Part shown: in pieces, positions 8,886-16,536 of the stretch
Layout: the number at the start of each line of letters is the position of its first letter
Numbering within the stretch: position 1 is the stretch's first letter
The notes under the pieces: model-generated
What the model saw: the letters and a program-made list of their open reading frames with translations, nothing else
The model's database searches: none
Told to the model about the DNA's origin: nothing
Translations under genes and position numbers: made by a program
DNA from: JADKHR01 sp041917295
GTDB lineage: Bacteria > Elusimicrobiota > Elusimicrobia > FEN-1173
Reading direction: 5' to 3'
DNA: 64,000 bases
Assembly (NCBI GenBank): GCA_041917295.1
Contig: JAYRXX010000059.1
Coordinates: 33,804-97,803 of the forward strand

Positions 8886-9694
8886 CGTTGGTTTCAACTT
8901 TGTGGGCTTTTTTCCGTCGGGACGCGCTGATCCACACGTCGTATAAGATGGGCTTTTTTATGGATTTGTTTGGCGTGTTTTTTACCGCGGCCACGTATTT
9001 TTTTGTGTCTCGGGTGTTTGGTTCGGCGGCAACGCCGTACCTTCAATCCTACGGCGGGGACTATTTCGCTTTTGTTCTCATCGGGGTGGCCTTCGCCGCG
9101 TATCAAAATGTGGGGCTTAATTCGTTTTCTCAATCGTTGAGGCAAGAACAGTTTTTAAACACGTTGGAACCACTTTTGATGACGCCGGTGAACACGCCCC
9201 GCTTTTTGTTGGGGTCGTCTTTGTGGGACTTTTTATACGCAACGCTGAGGGTGGCTTTATACCTGGGGTTGGGCGCCGCGTTTTTTGGGTTTCGCATGGG
9301 GCAGGCGCGGGTGGGGCCGGCCTTGGCCGTGTTGGTATTGACCCTGTTTTCGTTTATGGGGTTGGGCGTTTTTGCCGCGTCGTTTATCATGCGGTTTAAG
9401 CGGGGAAACCCCGTTACGTGGTTTATGGAAGCGGTGAGCAACCTGTTGGGAGGCGTTTTTTTCCCTTTGGCTGCTCTCCCGGAGGGCCTTCAAAAAGCCG
9501 CCCTTTTTCTACCCATGACCCACGCCCTGGAAGGCCTGCGCAAAACCCTGTTGATGGGCGCGGGTTGGCACGACATTTATCCTCAAATGGCGGCGTTGGG
9601 CCTGTTCACGTTATTGGTTTGGCCTATTGGCATTCTTCTTTTCAAAAAAGCCTTGAACCGAGCCCGGGCGGATGGAACCCTTGGGCATTATTGA
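8882..9694 (+). CDS. ABC-2 type transporter permease
   Basis: A 270-residue membrane protein with about six hydrophobic segments, starting MTLVSTLWAFFRRDALIHTSY. It has the typical ABC2_membrane layout, including the late loop GGVFFPLAALPEGLQKAALFLPMTHALEG (shown here by its ends, GGVFFPL and LPMTHALEG). It is translationally coupled to the ATPase through ATGA at 8882-8885. The frame is open upstream to 8747, but that part overlaps the ATPase and has no family likeness. Together the pair forms a homodimeric exporter. Confidence 0.87.
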   Translation: MTLVSTLWAFFRRDALIHTSYKMGFFMDLFGVFFTAATYFFVSRVFGSAATPYLQSYGGDYFAFVLIGVAFAAYQNVGLNSFSQSLRQEQFLNTLEPLLMTPVNTPRFLLGSSLWDFLYATLRVALYLGLGAAFFGFRMGQARVGPALAVLVLTLFSFMGLGVFAASFIMRFKRGNPVTWFMEAVSNLLGGVFFPLAALPEGLQKAALFLPMTHALEGLRKTLLMGAGWHDIYPQMAALGLFTLLVWPIGILLFKKALNRARADGTLGHY

Positions 9695-10625
9695 CCAAAA
9701 ACCAGGCGTAAAACCTGTGATCGTGATTGCCGGACCCACGGGAACAGGCAAGTCCGATGTGGCATTGGCCCTGGCCAAACGGATTTCGGCTGAAATTATT
9801 TCAGCCGATTCGCGTCAAGTTTACAAACACCTTTGCGTGGGAACGGCCAAACCGGCCGGGGTATGGCGAAAAAGCCATTACATGGTTGACGGCGTGGTCC
9901 ATCACCTCGTGGACCATGTTGAACCCACCGAACCCTACACCGCTGGCCGTTTCGTTCGAGAGGCGGGGGAAATCCTTGAGGAATTGTCCCATCGGGGGGT
10001 TCCAGCGATCATCGTGGGCGGGACAGGGCTCTATATCAGAAGCTTAGTGAGGGGGTTGGCCCCTTTACCCGAGGCCAATATCGAATTACGCGAGCGATTG
10101 GCCCAACGGGTCCGACTGGAAGGCCGGCTCGCCCTTCACGCCGAGTTGGAGCGGGTTGATCCGGATTCGGCCCGGTCAATTCCTCCCAACAACATTCAAA
10201 GGGTGATCCGGGCTCTGGAAGTGCATGAGTTGACCGGAAAGGCCCTTTCTGAAATCCAAAGAACCCAAACACACCCATCCCCATGGATTTATAAATGGTT
10301 TGGCATTAAAATGGACCCAGAGACGTACAAAGAACGCCTTCAGAAGCGTTGTCTTGCCATGGAGGGGGGGATAGTCGCTGAGACAAAGGCCCTATTGGAC
10401 CGGGGTGTAAGTCCTTTGTCTCCTGGGTTTCAGTCGTTGGGTTACCAAGAGGCCATTCAGTTAATTAATAGAAAAAAATCCAAGGAATCTTTTTCCCAGG
10501 AACTATTCAAGCAGACCCGCCTTTATTCCAAACGCCAAATGACCTGGTTTCGGTCCGAGCCCAATTTGTGCTGGTTGGACCCGGGGTCCACTTCTCACCT
10601 GGTCGAGCAAATAATTTCTTCATAA
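9672..10625 (+). CDS. miaA: tRNA dimethylallyltransferase
   Basis: MiaA transfers a dimethylallyl group to N6 of A37 in tRNAs reading UNN codons. The protein has the P-loop AGPTGTGKSDVALALAKR, the SADSRQVYKHLCVGTAKP motif, the IIVGGTGLYIRSL motif and a C-terminal RQMTWFR block. At 317 residues it has the normal length. The ATG at 9672 overlaps the permease end by 23 bp; a GTG at 9717, nearer the conserved VIAGPTG start, is an alternative. It ends the plus-strand run that began at the window edge. Confidence 0.95.
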   Translation: MEPLGIIDQKPGVKPVIVIAGPTGTGKSDVALALAKRISAEIISADSRQVYKHLCVGTAKPAGVWRKSHYMVDGVVHHLVDHVEPTEPYTAGRFVREAGEILEELSHRGVPAIIVGGTGLYIRSLVRGLAPLPEANIELRERLAQRVRLEGRLALHAELERVDPDSARSIPPNNIQRVIRALEVHELTGKALSEIQRTQTHPSPWIYKWFGIKMDPETYKERLQKRCLAMEGGIVAETKALLDRGVSPLSPGFQSLGYQEAIQLINRKKSKESFSQELFKQTRLYSKRQMTWFRSEPNLCWLDPGSTSHLVEQIISS

Positions 10626-10671
10626 AGACGCCCAGCCAATGGGTCAATGACAAACCGCCTATTCCCTGATT

Positions 10672-10872
10672 TTAAGCGGGGGGTTGCTGGGGGGCGGGTT
10701 CAGACTTCCGCTTAATTTTGTCCTTATTGTCTTCGTAAAACTTCCGAATCGTATCCACGTTGTCCAAAATCAATTTGGCCTTAGTCAGTCCGAACGTGAT
10801 CCCATACCGATCCTCTTCGTTTGTTTTTAAAGTAATCACAAGGTTGCCTTTGAATTCGCCAATGGTAAACAA
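10672..10872 (-). CDS. small conserved-looking protein, function unknown
   Basis: A 66-residue protein with a folded-looking core (GNLVITLKTNEEDRYGITF, then LTKAKLILDNVDTIRKFYED) and a short Lys/Pro-rich tail. It starts at TTG with a strong ribosome binding site, AGAGGAG at 10879-10885, 6 nt upstream; this and the amphipathic helix pattern are why I accept it. No catalytic motif, signal peptide or membrane segment is visible. It stands alone, convergent with miaA, at the edge of an AT-rich gap. Function not recognised. Confidence 0.6.
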   Translation of the reverse strand: MFTIGEFKGNLVITLKTNEEDRYGITFGLTKAKLILDNVDTIRKFYEDNKDKIKRKSEPAPQQPPA

Positions 10873-10885
10873 GGGTGTCTCCTCT

Positions 10886-11257
10886 GGATGTATTTAAACT
10901 CGCGAAATTCTAACACTTCAAAGACAATCACCGCTATGATTTAGATCATGTTTTTAAAATAAAAAATTCAACTCGGAAGAGCAAAAAAAAGCACTATTTT
11001 TAGCTTGGACCGCCAAAATTAAAAAATCTCACAAATCAACTCGTATTTGACTTAAAAATATAATCACATTAAGTGTTTTACAAAAAAATCGAATAACGTT
11101 TGTATTGCCTTTCTATTCGGGTTAATTCGCCATTTATTTAACATAATATATATTATCGGACATCTTAAGTTTAGCAAAAAATTGGTTTGTTCCCACAAGT
11201 AAAACCTATATATTTGCGGCTGCAATCAATTCGTAACCGTCAGCGGGTTTCAATGTT
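10886..11257. other. AT-rich intergenic region, no gene seen
   Basis: About 370 bp at roughly 30 % GC, against mid-50s or more around it. Both strands are closed by stops and I see no RNA gene. It holds A/T tracts and a perfect 14-bp palindrome, ATAATATATATTAT, at 11143-11156. It could be a regulatory or structural DNA region or the scar of an acquired segment. Confidence 0.6.
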
Positions 11258-11288
11258 GGATTCCCGATAAAGGTATTCGGGAATGACA
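11258..11288. repeat. short inverted repeat (ATTCCCGATA / TATTCGGGAAT)
   Basis: GGATTCCCGATA, a 4-nt loop and TATTCGGGAATGACA form a near-perfect hairpin. Its flanks resemble the dispersed TCATTCCCG...CGGGAATCC repeats found in many bacterial genomes. It lies just past the 3' end of the minus-strand gene ending at 11308 and may also stop transcription. Confidence 0.55.
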
Positions 11289-11307
11289 ATAATGGAATTG
11301 TGGTGTT

Positions 11308-11820
11308 TTATTTGCTGAGGGACTGGGCCAGGCTGGCCGCTGTTGTGAGTCCTGGGTGGGTGGCTCGGTATCGGGTTCCTTTGCCGGCGCCATTTCGGGC
11401 CGCAAGACCATCAGCTTCCAGTCGGGCGAAAGCCCTGGAAAGCCTTTTTATTCCGGCAAACCCGGACATTCTGAGGTCCTCGGCCATGCGGGTGACCTGA
11501 ACTTCCGACTTTCCGAAGTTTTCATTGTATCCATATAAGAGCAGCAATAGGGCGTTTGAAAGGCGCTGAATCGTTTCGCCCCTGGGAGGTAAAACCCTTA
11601 ATCTAATTATTCTTTTTCCGGTGTCGATGTCGAAAACAGGGCTTTTTCTGTCAGAAGGACGATTTATTTCGTTTAAATTTTGAGTTATTGGGGTGGTTTG
11701 GCTTGTTTCAGGCAGGATCCATCCTTTGGCCTCGGCCCATCGGGCCTCAACCGCTTCGCGGGGGCCCTCGGCCTCAAACTCTTTTTCCCCGACCTTAATT
11801 TTAAGGCGAACGTTATCCAC
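11308..11820 (-). CDS. hypothetical protein, possible winged-helix C-terminus
   Basis: A 170-residue protein I do not recognise. The N-terminus (VRLKIKVGEKEFEAEGP then EAVEARWAEA) looks like a small beta-rich module. The C-terminal half (QRLSNALLLLLYGYNEN, then VQVTRMAEDLRMSG and LSRAFARLEADGLAARNG followed by GKGTRYRAT) has the helix-helix-wing rhythm of a winged-helix DNA-binding domain (inference). I prefer the GTG at 11820, which has GGGGG 5 nt upstream; a TTG at 11832 would add four residues but lacks a binding site. It stands alone between AT-rich gaps, so it may have been acquired. Confidence 0.6.
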   Translation of the reverse strand: MDNVRLKIKVGEKEFEAEGPREAVEARWAEAKGWILPETSQTTPITQNLNEINRPSDRKSPVFDIDTGKRIIRLRVLPPRGETIQRLSNALLLLLYGYNENFGKSEVQVTRMAEDLRMSGFAGIKRLSRAFARLEADGLAARNGAGKGTRYRATHPGLTTAASLAQSLSK

Positions 11821-12016
11821 CGTTACCCCCAATTTTTCTGCTCATTTTTTGTACAGAAAAAACCGACAAATTAATAAATACTGAACAAATACTGTCCATC
11901 ATTTGTCCTTGTGGAATAATAAAAAATTTACAAGAAGTTTACAACTTCATAAGGGAATCTTAAGGTCGGGTTAATAAAATAAAGGTGCGGGTAAAGGACG
12001 TTCCCAGGAGGGTGTC

Positions 12017-12187
12017 ATGGACCGATTGAGTTCTTCCGACGAAGTGTGCGCCACGTGTGAGGGGAAACGGGTCGTTTTTTTGTGGGTGCGCGACTCGAAG
12101 GCCGATGGGCGGTGGGTGATCAACGAAGCCATTCACCAGCACGAATGTAACCGGCACATCAAAGTGTGCCGTTGCCAAGATCAATAA
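12017..12187 (+). CDS. 56-residue Cys-rich small protein (zinc-ribbon-like)
   Basis: A short gene with a strong ribosome binding site, AGGAGG at 12006-12011, 5 nt before the ATG. The product starts MDRLSSSDEVCATCEGKRVV and has CxxC at Cys11/Cys14 plus Cys44, Cys51 and Cys53 next to several His residues near the C-terminus. That spacing fits a small metal-binding fold, but no known family is recognised. About 70 bp upstream is AT-rich and could hold a promoter. It converges on cysNC, whose end lies 15 bp away. The binding site and Cys pattern make chance unlikely. Confidence 0.62.
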   Translation: MDRLSSSDEVCATCEGKRVVFLWVRDSKADGRWVINEAIHQHECNRHIKVCRCQDQ

Positions 12188-12202
12188 AAAGAGGTTGATT
12201 GC

Positions 12203-13993
12203 TTACTGAAGAATGTTTCGGCGGGTCAATAAATCGGTGACTTTCTGGGCGGAATCCGGTTCGGTTTCTTGCCCTGTGAGGCGCATGTCGGCTGAAGAGA
12301 TCCCCCCCTCGCCGCTGATTTCAACCGTCAAAACGGGAAAGTCGGGTATCAAGGCCTGAACCGACGCCACATCGGCCAACCCAATCGCGTTGGTTGTTGA
12401 AACCACCAAAAGGCCTGCGTCCAGCATCAGGTGGACTACCTCCGCAAACCGCCGAACCAGTTCCTGCTGAGTTGATTGGGCCCAAATCATGTCGCTGTCG
12501 ACCCCCAAAAGCACGTTGGTCCCATCCAACATATAAACCGCGCGGCCCGATTCAAAGAGGGCTTTTTCAATGGCCCGGGCCAACCGATGTTTGCCCACGC
12601 CGGTTTTTCCCACAAGCATGACCAGCGCGGCCGAATGGCCCCAGCGTTTTCCCCGTTGGTCGGCAGTCACCCCCCCCTTGATCCAATGAAAATCCCGCAG
12701 GCGGGCCTCTTCCCTAAATTCTTCTTGATTGTCTTTTTCCGCGGCAATAATGATGCCCCCGCCTGCAATATCGTATCCGTCCACCACAACGAACCGGGCG
12801 GTGGCTTCGCCTTGGGAAATATCGTCAAAGGCGACGGGGTGGCGCGTTTCCAGCGTGACATCGGCCACGTCGTGGCGCCCCACCGAGTCCCTCACGTGTT
12901 GGTCTCCCGAAGAGGTGGCGTCCACCGCCTTGTTGATCTCAATCAAGCGGACCGGCACGGACTGGGTGTGGATTTTTAATTTGTAGTCTTTGTTTTTCTC
13001 GAACGGTTTTTTCCCCAGCCAAATCATATTGGCCCGAAACCGGGTGCTGACCCAAGGCAACGCGGATTCGTGGGTCATCAGTTCCCCGCGGGTGATGTAG
13101 ATTTCTTCGGCCAGGGTGAACCCCGTCGACCAACCCGCCTCGATGGTGTTCCGCGAAGGGGCGTTGAAAGCTTCGATGTTTTTAATGACGCTCGACTTGT
13201 TGGAAGGTGAAAAAACAACCCGGTCCCCCACCTTCACCCGACCGGATTCAATTCGGCCGGCCACAATCCGCCGATCGTCGCCCTCGGCCGCAAATTTGTA
13301 AATGGCCTGCACCGGAAACCGCAGGGGGCGGTCCCCTTTGGCGGGGGCCTTTTCAAATAGGTCCAGGGCGTTCAGCAACGTCGGCCCCCGGTACCACGGC
13401 ATGGACTCGCTGCGAACGGACAGATTTTCCCCTGCGATGGCGCTGACGGGGATGAACAGTTCCGGTTCAGGCGCCCCGATGGTTTTTAAGAAAGCACGAA
13501 AATCCGACTCGATTTTTCGAAAGTGCTTTTCATCCCGATTTACCAAATCCATCTTGTTCACCGCCACGACAATCTTTCGCACGCCCAGCATTGCCAACAA
13601 ATAACCGTGGCGGCGGCTGTTTTCGCGAATGCCTTCCTTGGCGTCGATCACAAGAACCGCGGCTTCGGCCCGGGCGGCGCCGGAAATCATGTTTTTCAGA
13701 AACTCGATGTGCCCCGGGGCGTCAATGATAATGTAGTCCCGTTTTTCCGTCTTAAAAAAAGATCGGGCCGTGTCGATGGTGATTCCCTGGTCTTGTTCGT
13801 CCGACAGAGCGTCCAGCAAAAAGGCGTATTCGAACGGTTTGCCGGTCCGGGCGCATTCTTTGCGCACGGCCTCCAGTTTCCCCTCCGGCAACGACCCCGT
13901 GTCGGCAAACAAACGCCCCACCACGGTGCTTTTGCCGTGGTCCACGTGCCCCACAATCACGATGCTCATTTGTTCGCGGGCGGGGGCGGTCAC
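12203..13993 (-). CDS. cysN: sulfate adenylyltransferase subunit 1 fused to degenerate APS kinase domain
   Basis: A 596-residue CysN/CysC-type fusion. The GTPase half has G1 GHVDHGKST (about 15-23), G3 DAPGHIEF and G4 NKMD, followed by elongation-factor-like beta-barrels. With CysD it makes adenylyl sulfate from ATP and sulfate, driven by GTP. The C-terminal 150 residues look like APS kinase, but the P-loop reads GKTGVGKH instead of GxSGSGKS, DGDNVR reads DGTNVL, and the SPFRxDR block is missing. APS kinase activity is therefore doubtful. GTG start overlaps the cysD stop (GTGA). No PAPS or APS reductase is in this window. Confidence 0.9.
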   Translation of the reverse strand: MTAPAREQMSIVIVGHVDHGKSTVVGRLFADTGSLPEGKLEAVRKECARTGKPFEYAFLLDALSDEQDQGITIDTARSFFKTEKRDYIIIDAPGHIEFLKNMISGAARAEAAVLVIDAKEGIRENSRRHGYLLAMLGVRKIVVAVNKMDLVNRDEKHFRKIESDFRAFLKTIGAPEPELFIPVSAIAGENLSVRSESMPWYRGPTLLNALDLFEKAPAKGDRPLRFPVQAIYKFAAEGDDRRIVAGRIESGRVKVGDRVVFSPSNKSSVIKNIEAFNAPSRNTIEAGWSTGFTLAEEIYITRGELMTHESALPWVSTRFRANMIWLGKKPFEKNKDYKLKIHTQSVPVRLIEINKAVDATSSGDQHVRDSVGRHDVADVTLETRHPVAFDDISQGEATARFVVVDGYDIAGGGIIIAAEKDNQEEFREEARLRDFHWIKGGVTADQRGKRWGHSAALVMLVGKTGVGKHRLARAIEKALFESGRAVYMLDGTNVLLGVDSDMIWAQSTQQELVRRFAEVVHLMLDAGLLVVSTTNAIGLADVASVQALIPDFPVLTVEISGEGGISSADMRLTGQETEPDSAQKVTDLLTRRNILQ

Positions 13994-14892
13994 ATGTATC
14001 CTTCGCGGCGCAGTTCTTCCAAACCGTGTTTTCCGTCTTGCAACCGGCCGGACCGCTCGGCGATGTTTTTCAATTTACCGCTTTTTAACTCATCAATAAT
14101 TTGGTCCACGTTCTTGGCGCGGCTCTGGATCGGGGCTTGGCAAGGCCCGCACCCCAAACTTCGGTACCGGGTGCCCGCCCCTTGGTCGTAGTAAAGAGAA
14201 ACCGTGGGAATGTTTTCCCGTTTGATGTATTCCCAAATATGCAGTTCCGTCCAATCCAACAAAGGGTGGATGCGCACGTGGGTGCCGGGGGCAAAATCCG
14301 TTTTAAATTGGTTCCAAAATTCCGGCGGCTGTTCGCCGATGTCCCAGGCGCTGTTTTTGTCGCGGGGCGAAAAATAGCGTTCTTTTGAGCGACTGCCTTC
14401 CTCGTCGGCCCGCGCGCCCACAATGACGCCGTGGTAAGGCGCTCGGTCGGGATCAATTTCGTAACGCCCCGTTTTAAGATTCAGCTTCTGGCGGGGCCAC
14501 ACGCCGTTAAGCGTGTTGGCCAGGGCGTCTTTTTTCAACAGGCCGCAGCATTCCAACCGGGACACTTTGTCGGGATGCCCTTCCGGAAGGTGTTGGGTGG
14601 CCGGAAAGGTTCGCCCCGCTTTGATGGCGTCCACGTTTTGGCCCACGATCATGGTGAGCTTGTATTCCAGGGACAGCTTGTCGCGGTAGGTGATCATTTC
14701 AGGAAGTTTGTAACTGGTATCGATGTGGACCAGCGGAAACGGCACATGCCCAAAAAACGCCTTGCGCGCCAACCAAAGAAGGACGGTTGAATCTTTTCCT
14801 ATGGACCAAAGCATGCACAGGCGTTCAAAATGGCGAAACGCCTCTCGGAAGATATAAACGGATTGTTGTTCCAGTTGGTCGAGATTGTCCAT
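13990..14892 (-). CDS. cysD: sulfate adenylyltransferase subunit 2
   Basis: A 300-residue ATP-pyrophosphatase-fold protein starting MDNLDQLEQQSVYIFREA. It has the PP-loop variant WSIGKDSTVLLWLARKAF, HIDTSYKLPEMI, GARADEEGSRSKER and the late block YRSLGCGPCQAPI. Length and order match CysD, the catalytic partner of CysN in assimilatory sulfate activation. It is the first gene of the cysD-cysN pair, which overlap by 4 bp. A 30-bp palindrome lies upstream, toward the next gene. Confidence 0.95.
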   Translation of the reverse strand: MDNLDQLEQQSVYIFREAFRHFERLCMLWSIGKDSTVLLWLARKAFFGHVPFPLVHIDTSYKLPEMITYRDKLSLEYKLTMIVGQNVDAIKAGRTFPATQHLPEGHPDKVSRLECCGLLKKDALANTLNGVWPRQKLNLKTGRYEIDPDRAPYHGVIVGARADEEGSRSKERYFSPRDKNSAWDIGEQPPEFWNQFKTDFAPGTHVRIHPLLDWTELHIWEYIKRENIPTVSLYYDQGAGTRYRSLGCGPCQAPIQSRAKNVDQIIDELKSGKLKNIAERSGRLQDGKHGLEELRREGYM

Positions 14893-14950
14893 GGGTTCAG
14901 TTTTTTATTCGGAAGATGTCCGCGTCCTCGGTTGATTCTACAAAATATCC

Positions 14951-14980
14951 CGGCCTGCCCGCCGATCGGCAGGCAGGCCG
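14951..14980. terminator. 30-bp imperfect palindrome, possible terminator
   Basis: CGGCCTGCC at 14951-14959 pairs with GGCAGGCCG at 14972-14980, and the interior is itself the palindrome GCCGATCGGC. It sits 10 bp past the 3' end of the minus-strand Cys-rich gene and before cysD, so it could separate the two transcripts. No long U-run follows, so factor-independent termination is uncertain. GC-rich palindromes like this also occur as dispersed repeats. Confidence 0.5.
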
Positions 14981-14990
14981 GGGTGGGAAT

Positions 14991-15479
14991 TTACTTTTTC
15001 GATTTTCCTCCGCTCATGGGACAATGGGCGGCTTTTTCTTTTTTCATGGGGCAGGAGTGGCCTTTTTCCCCGGCGGCGCATTTCGGGCATTTGTCCGTTT
15101 TGCCGGCGCAACAACCATGGCCTTTCTTTTTCATTTCGTCCAGCTTAGCGGCTTGTTCGGGAGTGAGCGCGGCTCGAATTTCTTGTTCGGCCGTCTCCTG
15201 GAGAGCATCCGCTTTTTTGTCGGTTTCTTCATGGAGCGCGCATTTCGCGTCTATTTTCTTTTCAAGAGCGGCCTTAACCTTGGCCTGCTGGTCGGCGCTC
15301 AGACCCAACTCTTTGGTCAGGTGTTGGAGTCGGTCGTCAACCATGGACGCCTTTTTTACATCGCACTGTTCCGTAGATGCCTTTTCATCCCCAACGCCGC
15401 ATTTGCCGCAATGCGCACGAACGCTCACACCGGCCATCGCCACCACCGCCACCGCTAACAGAAGAGACTTCTTCATCAT
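14991..15479 (-). CDS. secreted Cys-rich, Spy/CpxP-like protein
   Basis: A 162-residue precursor with a clear signal peptide (MMKKSLLLAVAVVAMAGVSV, cleavage near RAH). The middle is helical with ELGLSADQQAKVKAALEKK and IRAALTPEQAAKLDEM, reminiscent of the LTxxQ repeats of CpxP/Spy periplasmic chaperones. The tail is rich in Cys, Lys and His, with GHGCCAG, CPKCAAG, HSCPMKKEK and AHCPMSG, and an N-terminal HCGKCG. A metal-binding periplasmic role is likely (inference). The ATG has GGGGAGGA about 7 nt upstream. Its upstream region is shared divergently with the polymerase cassette promoter. Confidence 0.7.
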   Translation of the reverse strand: MMKKSLLLAVAVVAMAGVSVRAHCGKCGVGDEKASTEQCDVKKASMVDDRLQHLTKELGLSADQQAKVKAALEKKIDAKCALHEETDKKADALQETAEQEIRAALTPEQAAKLDEMKKKGHGCCAGKTDKCPKCAAGEKGHSCPMKKEKAAHCPMSGGKSKK

Positions 15480-15583
15480 GGTTGAATCCTCCCCGGCTCG
15501 CCTTAAAATTTTTTGCGGCCGGGCTATATATTACAAAATTGGTATGACTTTGAGCTGTCGGGTAAAACCGTGCCACGGAAAGG

Positions 15584-15612
15584 TTGATTTTTATAGTATA
15601 CAAATGTATAGT
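15584..15612 (+). promoter_or_regulatory. promoter of polymerase cassette, leaderless type
   Basis: -35 TTGATT (15584-15589), 17-bp spacer, -10 TATAGT (15607-15612). The ATG at 15619 is 6 nt beyond the -10, so transcription would begin at or near the start codon. The spacer and -10 together form a near-palindrome, ATAGTATAC-AAAT-GTATAGTAT (15592-15613), a possible operator, plausibly for the LexA encoded 3 kb downstream. Confidence 0.6.
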
Positions 15613-15618
15613 ATTCGA

Positions 15619-16170
15619 ATGGGCCTTTTACTGACGGCATCGAGTCGGTTGATTTCTCAAAAACTGGAATCCGCGGGGGGGCGGGGGGTGCATGTGATTC
15701 ATGGTCCGCGGGGGCTATCCCGTTGGGCGTTGGAGGCCCTTTGCCCTGTTCTGGAGACCACCTGGCCCCTCTATTGGGTGGATGCGGCCAACCGGTTCGA
15801 CGCCCACGCGTTGTCCAAGCGCGCCCGCGAGTTGGGGATGGACCCCCGGTCGGTTCTTTCCCGTATCCAGCTGGCCCGGGCGTTCAATGGGTTTCAGTTG
15901 GCCGCTCTCGTCCACGGGTTGGCCCGCCGTCCCCCCCATCCGGTGGTGTTGGCCGACCCCCTGGTGCCGTTTCACGATGGGGATTTTCCGTTGGAGGACG
16001 CCCGTCGGGCTTTCCGCGGACTGCTCCAGGGACTGGCGGACGTTCCAGGCCCGGTGTTGGCCTTGGTGGTGGATCGTCCGGTTCCCCCACAGCGCGAAGA
16101 CTTTTCTTCCCGATTGTTGAAAATTGCGCGGAGCGTGATCCCTGTGCAATGCCCGATTCTGGAAAATTAA
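15619..16170 (+). CDS. RecA/ImuA-like protein with degenerate Walker A
   Basis: A 183-residue protein resembling the RecA-fold partner proteins found in LexA-controlled polymerase cassettes. It has VHVIHGPRGLSRWALEAL where a Walker A would be, then LYWVDAANRFDAHALSKRAR, ELGMDPRSVLSRIQLARAF and GFQLAALV, the characteristic order NRFD / ARAF / QL. The loop GPRGLSR lacks the Lys of a real P-loop, so ATP hydrolysis is doubtful. Start ATG 15619 fits the leaderless promoter; an ATG at 15604 lies inside the promoter. The next gene starts directly after the stop. A DNA-damage-tolerance role is inferred from context. Confidence 0.6.
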   Translation: MGLLLTASSRLISQKLESAGGRGVHVIHGPRGLSRWALEALCPVLETTWPLYWVDAANRFDAHALSKRARELGMDPRSVLSRIQLARAFNGFQLAALVHGLARRPPHPVVLADPLVPFHDGDFPLEDARRAFRGLLQGLADVPGPVLALVVDRPVPPQREDFSSRLLKIARSVIPVQCPILEN

Positions 16171-16434
16171 ATGGGGCGTACGCTTCCCACCATTGTTCAA
16201 ACGCTTCACCAGGAAGAAGACCTGTGGAAAGATTTTCGCCGGGCTCTGCGCAAAGAAGATCAGGAGGTTTGGGACGGTCTCTGGCGATTGGCCCGCCGGC
16301 ACGCGGCGCCGCTGTCCATGGCCAGCCGACCGGTCCCCATGGAAGGCGTTCTGATGGCGATGCTTCTCGGCCTGGCCGCTCGTCTCGCCCAATGGGAGAA
16401 AACCCAGGGACCCCATCGGGATGGCTTTCTGTGA
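16171..16434 (+). CDS. small protein of polymerase cassette, function unknown
   Basis: An 87-residue protein whose ATG follows the previous TAA without a gap. It is mainly helical and charged (TLHQEEDLWKDFRRALRKED, then EVWDGLWRLARRHAAPLS) and contains a hydrophobic helix, MEGVLMAMLLGLAARL. No family is recognised. Its place between the RecA-like protein and the polymerase, on the same strand and with no room for a promoter, suggests a subunit or adaptor of the same system. It is about 100 bp upstream of the polymerase start. Confidence 0.6.
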   Translation: MGRTLPTIVQTLHQEEDLWKDFRRALRKEDQEVWDGLWRLARRHAAPLSMASRPVPMEGVLMAMLLGLAARLAQWEKTQGPHRDGFL

Positions 16435-16536
16435 AGGCGTCCGACCCTTTCTCCCTTGAGGTCGCTCTGTCCAATGCGCTCTTATTCTACCTATTTGTCA
16501 ATAACTTGCTTTATGGTGTTTGGGAGGGGCGGATCG

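Noticed and set aside
11960..12184. Minus-strand 74-codon frame opposite the small Cys-rich gene
   Set aside because: No binding site and no family likeness, whereas the plus frame has AGGAGG and a Cys pattern.
14830..15603. Upstream open frame fused to the RecA-like protein
   Set aside because: It runs antisense to the Cys-rich secreted protein gene and through the promoter; the protein-like part begins at 15619.
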